Shown here piece by piece: positions 1-6,563 of a stretch of 7,264 bases of DNA. Numbering within the stretch: the first letter of the stretch is position 1; the number at the start of each line of letters is the position of its first letter. The notes under the pieces were generated by a model that was not told the DNA's origin, did not search any database, and saw nothing but the letters and a program-made list of their open reading frames with translations. This DNA comes from Myxococcales bacterium (lineage in GTDB: Bacteria > Myxococcota > Polyangia > Polyangiales > Polyangiaceae): positions 40,684 to 47,947 of the forward strand of contig PLXW01000173.1 of NCBI GenBank assembly GCA_003151595.1, read 5' to 3'. A program made the position numbers and the translations under genes.

Positions 1-127
1 GCGGAGGAGGCGCACCGTACTGCTGGGGAGGGGGCGCGCCGTACTGCTGCTGCGGAGCCGCGCCATACGCTTGCTGCGGAGGCGCGCCGTATTGCTGCGG
101 CGGCGGAGCGGCTTGCGGCGCGCCGTA
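1..127 (-). repeat. Tyr-type YGAPPPQQ coding repeats
   Basis: On the - strand, residues 197-238 of the zinc-ribbon protein consist of about five degenerate units starting with YGA: YGAPQAAPPPQQ, YGAPPQQA, YGAAPQQQ, YGAPPPQQ, and a unit cut by the window edge. At DNA level this shows on the + strand as recurring blocks like gcggaggcgcgccgta. The array may continue off-window. The unit length varies, so it is a degenerate coding repeat and not a perfect microsatellite. Confidence 0.8.
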
Positions 128-715
128 CGGGTTGCCCGCGTACGCGCTCTGATCCGCGACCATCGTTCCGCCGAGGGGGTTCACCCCTTGCCCGCCGCCG
201 AACTGCTGCTGCTGCGGAGGAGGCGCACCGAAGCCTTGTTGCGGAGCTCCGAACGCTTGTTGCGGAGGAGGCGCACCGAACCCCTGCTGCGGAGGGGGCG
301 CACCGAAGGCCGCGGGGGGCGGCGGCGGCGGTGCCGGCGGTTGTTGATCCATCGGCGCACCGAACGCACCAGGCTGCGGCGCGTACGCCGGAGGAGCCGC
401 GACCGGCGCGCCGGGCTTCCCCATCACCGGAGCCATCGGCGGCGCGACGCCGACCATGGTCCCCTTCAACTTGCTCGGCGCGGCCGGACCCGCGTTCGAC
501 GGACGCGGCGGCGCGCCCGAGACCGGCGGCGCACCAGGCGGCGCCGACTGAGGCACGGCACCTGGCGGCGCGGGCGTCTGCGCGCCTCCTTGCTGATTCA
601 TCATCAGCATCGTCCCCTTGAACTTCGGTGCGGCAGCGCCCTTCAAGTTGAAGTTGCACTTGCCGCAAATCTGGGCCGTTTCGGGATTTTGCGTCCCACA
701 GTTCGGACAGAACAC
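1..715 (-). CDS. Zinc-ribbon protein with Pro/Gln-rich low-complexity tail (3' end outside window)
   Basis: This is an open frame of 238 codons without a stop, so the C terminus lies beyond the left edge. I chose the GTG at 713-715 because a near-perfect Shine-Dalgarno (AGGAGGT on the - strand, 722-728) lies 6 nt upstream. The next in-frame ATG, residue 36, would remove the zinc ribbon. Residues 3-20 form a zinc ribbon: C3-P-N-C6-G, then C17-G-K-C20. The rest is disordered and rich in Pro, Ala, Gly and Gln. Three short motifs stand out: FKGTMLMM (32-39), LKGTMVGV (83-90) and LGGTMVAD (181-188). From about residue 117 it becomes a repeat of [F/Y]GAPPPQQ-like units. No signal peptide or membrane segment is seen, so it is probably cytoplasmic, although a membrane or catalytic domain could follow off-window. 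Function is unknown; myxobacterial zinc-ribbon proteins with such tails are often uncharacterised. The reading frame is well supported, the role is not. Confidence 0.85.
   Translation of the reverse strand, partial: MFCPNCGTQNPETAQICGKCNFNLKGAAAPKFKGTMLMMNQQGGAQTPAPPGAVPQSAPPGAPPVSGAPPRPSNAGPAAPSKLKGTMVGVAPPMAPVMGKPGAPVAAPPAYAPQPGAFGAPMDQQPPAPPPPPPAAFGAPPPQQGFGAPPPQQAFGAPQQGFGAPPPQQQQFGGGQGVNPLGGTMVADQSAYAGNPYGAPQAAPPPQQYGAPPQQAYGAAPQQQYGAPPPQQYGAPPP
200..364 (-). repeat. Phe-type FGAPPPQQ coding repeats
   Basis: Residues 118-172 of the zinc-ribbon protein contain five FGA(P)-type units, for example FGAPPPQQG, FGAPPPQQA, FGAPQQG and FGAPPPQQQQ. A run of six prolines (residues 129-134) interrupts the first unit. 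The repeat phase matches the Tyr-type array nearer the window edge, but here each unit begins with Phe. A non-repetitive stretch containing LGGTMVAD separates the two arrays. Confidence 0.8.
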
Positions 716-721
716 TCGACG

Positions 722-728
722 ACCTCCT
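722..728 (-). promoter_or_regulatory. Strong Shine-Dalgarno for the zinc-ribbon gene
   Basis: The - strand reads AGGAGGT, a near-complete match to the anti-SD of 16S rRNA, 6 nt before the GTG at 713-715. It decides the start codon: without it a caller would move to the ATG at residue 36 and lose all four zinc-ligand cysteines. Confidence 0.85.
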
Positions 729-741
729 CAGGTGCGCGCCG

Positions 742-772
742 AGCATAGATCAATTTTGCACGCTACGGGCAA
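742..772 (-). promoter_or_regulatory. Weak promoter candidate for the zinc-ribbon gene
   Basis: On the - strand a TTGCCC (767-772) is followed after 19 nt by TATGCT (742-747), which keeps the T, A and final T of a -10 box. The spacer is longer than the preferred 17 nt. The implied transcription start is near 735, giving a leader of about 20 nt that still includes the Shine-Dalgarno. The call rests on consensus similarity only. Confidence 0.3.
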
Positions 773-783
773 AGGCTCGGTGG

Positions 784-807
784 GCGCGCGCGAGGCTCGC
801 CGCGCGC
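784..807. repeat. GC-rich imperfect inverted repeat in the divergent intergenic region
   Basis: The arms are alternating GC followed by GCGAG, a single central G, then CTCGC and GC again, with one bulged C in the right arm. It lies between the two divergent promoter candidates. It could be an operator or a structured leader element, but alternating CG in a high-GC genome produces such pairing by chance. It is upstream of the predicted nuo transcription start, so it would not be part of the nuo mRNA if that promoter is right. Confidence 0.35.
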
Positions 808-835
808 GGCGCGACGTCGGTGCCATGAGGACGCC

Positions 836-865
836 TTGACACTCGACCACGCACGCCACTAGTTT
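836..865 (+). promoter_or_regulatory. Candidate sigma70-type promoter for the nuo operon
   Basis: An exact TTGACA -35 box at 836-841 is followed after 18 nt by TAGTTT at 860-865, which retains the T, A and final T that matter most in a -10 box. The predicted start is about nt 871-873, leaving a leader of roughly 50 nt before nuoE. It is the only full -35 consensus I noticed in the 207-bp intergenic gap. No clear Shine-Dalgarno precedes nuoE. Confidence 0.5.
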
Positions 866-922
866 CGCGCGCGTTTCACGCTTACTTCCCCGCTCTGCTC
901 CGTTCCTGCGCCGAAAGTCCAA

Positions 923-1399
923 ATGCCCTTCGCACTCACCGCCGATCGCGAGCGCGAGCTGACCGACATCCTCACGCGCTACCCGACGCGGATGGCCGCA
1001 TGCATCCCGCTGCTCCATCTCTGTCAGGACCAGCACGGGTTCGTCAGCGACGAAGTCATCGCGTTCGTCTCGCAGCGCCTCGACCTCCCGACGGCCCACG
1101 TCAAAGGGGTCGTCACCTTCTACACGCTGTTCAACACCGAGCCGGTCGGCCAGCACCAGGTCTGGGTCTGCCGCACGCTCCCGTGCGCGCTCCGCGGATC
1201 GGGCGACGTGATCGCTCAGTGCGAGAAGAAGCTCGGCATCCACGTCGGGCAGACGACGAAGGACGGCAAGGTCACGCTGCGCACCGCCGAGTGCCTCGCC
1301 AGCTGCGGCACCGCGCCGATGATGCAGGTCGACCGCGATTACCACGAGAACCTGACGCCCGAACGGGTCGATCAGATCCTCACGAAGCTTCAGCAGTGA
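923..1399 (+). CDS. nuoE: NADH-quinone oxidoreductase subunit E (24 kDa subunit, N1a [2Fe-2S])
   Basis: The protein has 158 aa, close to the bacterial NuoE size of about 160. It is a thioredoxin-fold electron-transfer subunit of the complex I peripheral arm that pairs with NuoF on the cytoplasmic side. The four [2Fe-2S] ligands of cluster N1a are present in the family pattern: C83-x4-C88 (CRTLPC) and C124-x3-C128 (CLASC). The helical N-terminal domain contains the conserved stretch DLPTAHVKGVVTFYTLFN (54-71). The ATG at 923 gives the expected N terminus (FALTADRERELTDIL aligns with the family start), although the Shine-Dalgarno is weak. It is first in the operon, downstream of a candidate promoter, and separated from nuoF by 19 nt. 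The related HoxE/HydA-type [2Fe-2S] proteins share this fold, but NuoF, J, K, L and M downstream fix it as complex I. Confidence 0.96.
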   Translation: MPFALTADRERELTDILTRYPTRMAACIPLLHLCQDQHGFVSDEVIAFVSQRLDLPTAHVKGVVTFYTLFNTEPVGQHQVWVCRTLPCALRGSGDVIAQCEKKLGIHVGQTTKDGKVTLRTAECLASCGTAPMMQVDRDYHENLTPERVDQILTKLQQ

Positions 1400-1418
1400 G
1401 CGCCAGAGCAAAGAGCCG

Positions 1419-2777
<1,359 letters not shown>

Positions 2778-2788
2778 GGGCAGCATCC

Positions 2789-3397
2789 ATGGATCACTGG
2801 TCGCAGCTCTACTTCGGTTTTTGCGCCGCGCTCGCCATCGCGGGGGCGCTGGTCACGGTCATCGCGCCGAATCCGATTCGCGGAGCCATGGGGCTCCTGA
2901 TGATGATTCTCAGCGTCGCGGGTTTGTTCCTCGCGCTGCACGCGCAGTTCCTGGCGGCGATTCAGCTCATCGTCTACGCCGGCGCGATCGTCGTCCTCTT
3001 CCTGTTCGTCATCATGCTGCTCGGCCCCGACGCGAGCCCACCGCATGACAAGCGGGGGAGATTCTCGCGGGCCGTCTCCGGCTCTCTCTTCCTGGTCGTC
3101 TCCTTCGCGCTGCTCGCGCTCGTGATCCGCGGCGGGTCGCACATGCCGCTGCCGAGCGTGGGCGAAGACTTCGGCGGGATCGATCAGTTCGGTCGCGAGC
3201 TCTTCTCGTACGCGCTCGTGCCGTTCGAGCTCTCGAGCGCGCTCTTGATGGTCGCGGTCATCGGCGCGGTCGCCGTGGCGCGCGGCAACCACATCCACGC
3301 GAAGAAGCGCGACTCGATCTTGAAGGCGCCGGACGCCAGCAAGCCGAGTGACGCGGCGGTCCTCGCGCACGAACCTGCACCGCACGGAGGCGAGTGA
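2789..3397 (+). CDS. nuoJ: NADH-quinone oxidoreductase subunit J (membrane arm, ND6 homologue)
   Basis: The protein has 202 aa with five hydrophobic segments (about 7-26, 31-51, 55-78, 94-114 and 141-165), the ND6/NuoJ layout. The third carries the conserved [20 protein letters not shown] stretch (59-78), whose counterpart in solved complex I structures contains the pi-bulge helix linking the quinone site to the proton channels. The tail after residue 167 is polar and cytoplasmic-looking. The start ATG at 2789 follows GAGGG (2776-2780) at 8 nt; this Shine-Dalgarno overlaps the nuoF stop codon (2775-2777), implying coupled translation. It ends at TGA 3395-3397, whose last A is the first base of the nuoK ATG. 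It has moved up directly behind nuoF, since nuoG, nuoH and nuoI are missing here. Confidence 0.95.
   Translation: MDHWSQLYFGFCAALAIAGALVTVIAPNPIRGAMGLLMMILSVAGLFLALHAQFLAAIQLIVYAGAIVVLFLFVIMLLGPDASPPHDKRGRFSRAVSGSLFLVVSFALLALVIRGGSHMPLPSVGEDFGGIDQFGRELFSYALVPFELSSALLMVAVIGAVAVARGNHIHAKKRDSILKAPDASKPSDAAVLAHEPAPHGGE
3386..3390 (+). promoter_or_regulatory. Shine-Dalgarno fixing the nuoK start
   Basis: GGAGG lies 6 nt before the ATG at 3397-3399 but only 3 nt before the in-frame GTG at 3394-3396. The spacing therefore favours the ATG, which gives a protein of exactly 100 residues like E. coli NuoK. Confidence 0.8.
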
Positions 3398-3699
3398 TGC
3401 CCGTCGAGTACTACGTCGCGCTCAGCGGCATCCTCTTCGCCATCGGCGGCGTCGGCTTCCTCGTTCGCCGCAACGTGCTCGTCGCGCTCATGAGCATCGA
3501 GGTGATGCTCAACGCCGTGAACGTCGCGCTGGTTGCCTTCAACCGCTCGCGCCCCGCCGACCTGAACGGGCAGATGTTCACCTTCTTTCTGATCGCCGCC
3601 GAAGCCGCGGAGGTCGCGGTCGGCCTCGCGATCGTGCTGTCGCTGTTCCGCATCAAGCGCACCGTCCGTTCAGACGAGGCGGATCTCCTGAAGAACTGA
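3397..3699 (+). CDS. nuoK: NADH-quinone oxidoreductase subunit K (membrane arm, ND4L homologue)
   Basis: From the ATG at 3397 the protein has 100 aa, identical in length to E. coli NuoK. The GTG one codon upstream (3394) would add only one Met and has poor spacing to the GGAGG. There are three membrane helices: about 4-24, 27-48 and 59-84. The two buried glutamates of the E-channel are present: E35 ([12 protein letters not shown], matching E. coli Glu36) and E72 ([16 protein letters not shown], matching Glu72). These relay conformational and protonic coupling from the quinone site to the antiporter-like subunits. The ATG overlaps the nuoJ stop by one base (TGATG), a translational coupling arrangement; nuoL follows after 15 nt. 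Nothing about the protein is unusual. Confidence 0.96.
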   Translation: MPVEYYVALSGILFAIGGVGFLVRRNVLVALMSIEVMLNAVNVALVAFNRSRPADLNGQMFTFFLIAAEAAEVAVGLAIVLSLFRIKRTVRSDEADLLKN

Positions 3700-3714
3700 G
3701 AGCTCGGTCACACG

Positions 3715-6261
3715 ATGATGCAATCGCTCTTCCCGTCGGAGAACTTCTCTCTCCTCGCGCTGATCATGGCGTTCCCGCTGCTGGGCGCCTTCGTCAACGG
3801 CCTGTGGGGCCGCCAGCTCGGCAAGCGCGCCGTCCGCTTCATGGCGCTCGCCGCCGTCGGCCTCTCGTTCGTCGCCTCGTGCATCACGTTCCTCGCCCTG
3901 GCGCGGCTCGTCGAGCACGAGAAGGGCGAGCACGTGAAGCTGGCCTGGACCGCGTGGGAGTGGATGCACACCACCGGTGGCTACTCGAACGTCGAGATCC
4001 CGATCCAGCTCAAGTTCAGCGTCGATGCGCTGAGCGGCGTGATGATGCTCGTCGTCACCGGCGTCGGCTTCCTCATCCACCTCTACGCGACGTCGTACAT
4101 GGAGAAGGACCCGGCCTACTGGCGCTTCTTCGCGTACCTGAACCTGTTCGTGTTCGCGATGCTCGTGCTCGTCCTTGCGGACAACCTGCCGGTGCTCTTC
4201 ATCGGGTGGGAAGGGGTCGGGCTCTGCTCGTACCTGCTCATCGGGTTCTGGTACGAAGAGATGCCGAACGCTGCGGCCGGCAAGAAGGCGTTCATCGCCA
4301 ACCGCATCGGCGACTTCGGGTTCATCTGCGGGATGTTCCTCCTCGTGCACTACACGGGGGCGCTCGACTGGACCGGGATCGCGAACGGCTCGGGGTCGCT
4401 CATCTCGATGCAGGACCTCACGCGCGTCCACATCTGGCCGATCGGCGGCGGTGAGTTCCGCGACATCGGGTTCCTGCCGCTCCACTTCCTGCAGCCGCAC
4501 GGCGGCAACATCACGATCGCGCCGGCCACGGCCGTGGCGCTGGCGCTCTTCCTCGGGTGCACCGGCAAGAGCGCGCAGATCCCGCTCTACGTGTGGCTCC
4601 CCGACGCCATGGCCGGCCCGACGCCGGTCTCCGCGCTCATCCACGCCGCCACGATGGTGACCGCCGGCGTGTACCTCGTGTGCCGCCTGTCGTTCGTGTT
4701 CGTGCTGTCGCCGTTCACCATGATGGTCATCGCCATCGTCGGCGCGGCCACGGCGCTGCTCGCGGCGACGATCGCGCTCGTGCAGAACGACATCAAGAAG
4801 GTCCTCGCCTATTCGACCGTGAGCCAGCTCGGCTTCATGTTCATCGGCGTCGGCGTCGGCGCGTTCACCGCCGGCTTCTTCCACGTCTTCACGCACGCCT
4901 TCTTCAAGGCCTGCCTCTTCCTCGGCGCCGGCAGCGTCATCCACGCCATGCACGCGCGCATTCACGACGGCGCGAAGTCGCAAGACGTGCGGAACATGGG
5001 CGGCCTCCGGAAGTACATGCCGCTGACGTTCTGGACGTTCTTCGCGTCCACGTTCGCCATCTCCGGCGCTCCGTTCACGTCGGGCTTCTTCTCGAAGGAC
5101 GAGATCCTGTACCGCGCGTTCGTCGATCACACGACCAACCCGTTCAAGATCGCCGCGTACGCCGACGGCGGTCACTGGCAGGCGCCCGACTGGGTCGCCC
5201 CGGCGATCTTCATCGTGGGGCTCCTCGCGGCCGTGATGACGGCCTTCTACATGTTCCGCGTGACGTTCCTGACGTTCTTCGGCGACTTCCGCGGCTGGAC
5301 GATCGGGCGGCCATCGGTGATCCTCACGCACGACGCTCACGCCGCGCACGACGATCACCACCACGAGGAAGATCTCTCGACGCCGGGCTACGCGCCGCAC
5401 GAGTCGCCGTGGCAGATGACGATCCCGCTCATCATCCTCGGCACGTGCGCGATCTTTGCCGGCTTCCTCAATGCGCCCATCATCAAGTTCCGCGGCAAGC
5501 CGTGGGAGCCGATGGGGACGTGGCTCGAGCCGGTGTTCGAAGACGCGGCGAAGGCCGTCGGTTTCCGTCATGGTCCAGACGTGGCGGCGTCGGCCGCATG
5601 GGCCGCGTCGTGGGAGTGGCCGCTCGCCTTCTGTGGGATGGGCGCGTTCTTCGTCGGCGGCTTCATCGCGTGGTGGATGTACATCGCGCAAGCCGGCAAG
5701 CCCGCCAAGTCGCTCGCGGACGCCATGCCGTGGCTGCACCAGCTGCTGCTCGACAAGTGGCGCGTCGACGAGCTCTACGAAGTCACCGTGCTGGCCATGG
5801 TCGACGCGCTCGCCGATACGTTCGCGGTGTTCGATCAGTCGGTGGTCGACGGCGTCCTCGCGCGCCTCACGTCGCTCATCGTCGTGGGGCTCGGGACGAT
5901 CCTCCGCGTGTTCCAGAACGGCGTCGTCCACGTGTACAGCGCGTTCATGGTCGTCGGGCTCGCCGGCATGGGGTGGTTCTTCGTGGCCCCGCACGCCGAC
6001 GCCACCGTGACCACGGGCGACAACGGCGACTACGTCGTCCAGGCCAGCCCGGGCATGGGCTACTCGTACCAATGGGACTCCGACGGTGACGGAAAACCCG
6101 ACGAGAAGACATTCGGGAACACGCAGCAAGTGAAGGTCCACCTCGAGCCGGGCAAGTCGCAAGTCGTCCGTCTCGAAGTGCAGAACGCTTTCGGCCTCCA
6201 CGGCGCGAAGGAGATTTCGATCGCGCGTCCCACGGCGCAGCTCGAAGTAGGGGCCCTCTGA
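3715..6261 (+). CDS. nuoL: NADH-quinone oxidoreductase subunit L with C-terminal PKD-like extension
   Basis: This is the distal antiporter-like proton pump subunit (ND5 homologue). It has 848 aa, against about 613 in E. coli. Core residues: E166 in FIGWEGVGLCSYLLIGFWY (E. coli Glu144), K285 in GKSAQIPLYVWLPDAM (Lys229), GPTPVSALIHAATMVTAGVY after it, and K461 in SGFFSKDEILY (Lys399). The region 720-758, ending RVFQNGVVHVYSAFMVVG and a hydrophobic helix, matches the normal end of the family after the lateral helix. Extra length has three sources: a loop insertion (about 223-266), an enlarged His-rich loop and following segment (about 539-640), and an 89-residue C-terminal tail (760-848). That tail resembles a PKD/Ig-like domain (YSYQWDSDGDGKPDE, then LEPGKSQVVRLEVQNAFG). 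Two adjacent ATGs (3715, 3718) are equivalent starts. The stop overlaps the nuoM ATG by 1 nt. Confidence 0.96.
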   Translation: MMQSLFPSENFSLLALIMAFPLLGAFVNGLWGRQLGKRAVRFMALAAVGLSFVASCITFLALARLVEHEKGEHVKLAWTAWEWMHTTGGYSNVEIPIQLKFSVDALSGVMMLVVTGVGFLIHLYATSYMEKDPAYWRFFAYLNLFVFAMLVLVLADNLPVLFIGWEGVGLCSYLLIGFWYEEMPNAAAGKKAFIANRIGDFGFICGMFLLVHYTGALDWTGIANGSGSLISMQDLTRVHIWPIGGGEFRDIGFLPLHFLQPHGGNITIAPATAVALALFLGCTGKSAQIPLYVWLPDAMAGPTPVSALIHAATMVTAGVYLVCRLSFVFVLSPFTMMVIAIVGAATALLAATIALVQNDIKKVLAYSTVSQLGFMFIGVGVGAFTAGFFHVFTHAFFKACLFLGAGSVIHAMHARIHDGAKSQDVRNMGGLRKYMPLTFWTFFASTFAISGAPFTSGFFSKDEILYRAFVDHTTNPFKIAAYADGGHWQAPDWVAPAIFIVGLLAAVMTAFYMFRVTFLTFFGDFRGWTIGRPSVILTHDAHAAHDDHHHEEDLSTPGYAPHESPWQMTIPLIILGTCAIFAGFLNAPIIKFRGKPWEPMGTWLEPVFEDAAKAVGFRHGPDVAASAAWAASWEWPLAFCGMGAFFVGGFIAWWMYIAQAGKPAKSLADAMPWLHQLLLDKWRVDELYEVTVLAMVDALADTFAVFDQSVVDGVLARLTSLIVVGLGTILRVFQNGVVHVYSAFMVVGLAGMGWFFVAPHADATVTTGDNGDYVVQASPGMGYSYQWDSDGDGKPDEKTFGNTQQVKVHLEPGKSQVVRLEVQNAFGLHGAKEISIARPTAQLEVGAL
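5992..6258 (+). other. PKD/Ig-like C-terminal domain of NuoL
   Basis: Residues 760-848 follow the last transmembrane helix. The pattern Y-x-W-D-x-DGDG, a ~20-residue gap, V-x-V-x-L-x-PG-x-S-x-V-V-R-L-x-V-x-N-x-F-G and a closing I-x-I strand is that of PKD-type beta-sandwich domains. D788, D790, D792 and D796 also form a DxDxDGxxD acidic loop. In known complex I structures the NuoL C terminus faces the periplasm, which suits an extracytoplasmic fold. The domain call is by pattern only; the identity of the core protein is secure. Confidence 0.65.
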
Positions 6262-6563
6262 TGTCGACCCACGAAACAGCTACGCACGGAGACGACGGCG
6301 TCACGAAGTTCGGGCAGCGTGAGCTCGGGTGGCTCGCGGTGGTCGCGCTCGTCGGCATCGTCGCCGCGCGGTTCATCGACGCGTCGATCCCGGTGCTCCT
6401 CGCGGCGGTCGTCGCGGCCATGGTCCCGCGCAAGCACGGGTGGGACGTCCGCGCGCCGCTCGCCGTCATCACCGGGCTCCTGGTGTTCTTCGTGATTCGC
6501 GCGTGGCCGGTGTCGAGCGAAGACATCGACAGCGCCGCCGCCGTCGCGCCCGAGTCACCGCAT
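6261..6563 (+). other. Extra N-terminal hydrophobic region of NuoM
   Basis: Residues 1-101 precede the position where standard NuoM proteins begin. They contain two or three candidate transmembrane helices separated by charged turns (R37, D40; PRKHGWDVR at 56-64) and end with R80 and an acidic linker at 85-90. Codon choice stays GC-rich at third positions as in the neighbours, consistent with real coding sequence. Whether the segments are two or three helices determines on which side the N terminus lies. Confidence 0.6.

Noticed and set aside
1..330. Repeated gcggaggaggcgcaccg blocks considered as a CRISPR array or intergenic tandem repeat
   Set aside because: The blocks are short, irregularly spaced and in phase with the - strand codons of [F/Y]GAPPPQQ, so they are coding repeats with no spacers.
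71..748. 225-codon + strand open frame opposite the zinc-ribbon gene
   Set aside because: The product is an Arg/Leu repeat string produced by reading the Pro/Gln repeats backwards. The - strand has the zinc ribbon and a strong ribosome site.
3394..3396. GTG as the nuoK start
   Set aside because: It is only 3 nt from the GGAGG, while the following ATG has 6-nt spacing and gives the family length of 100 residues.
4557..6089. 510-codon + strand open frame in another frame of nuoL
   Set aside because: It is an Arg-rich translation with no recognisable motif, overlapping conserved NuoL sequence entirely.
3670..6201. 843-codon open frame on the - strand antisense to nuoL
   Set aside because: Its translation is an Arg/Glu/Asp/His-rich string without domains, typical of the antisense of a GC3-rich gene. 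nuoL on the + strand has full family conservation.
6420..6422. Internal ATG as the real nuoM start
   Set aside because: It has no clear Shine-Dalgarno, still lies 48 residues before the canonical NuoM start, and would discard the TGATG coupling with nuoL.
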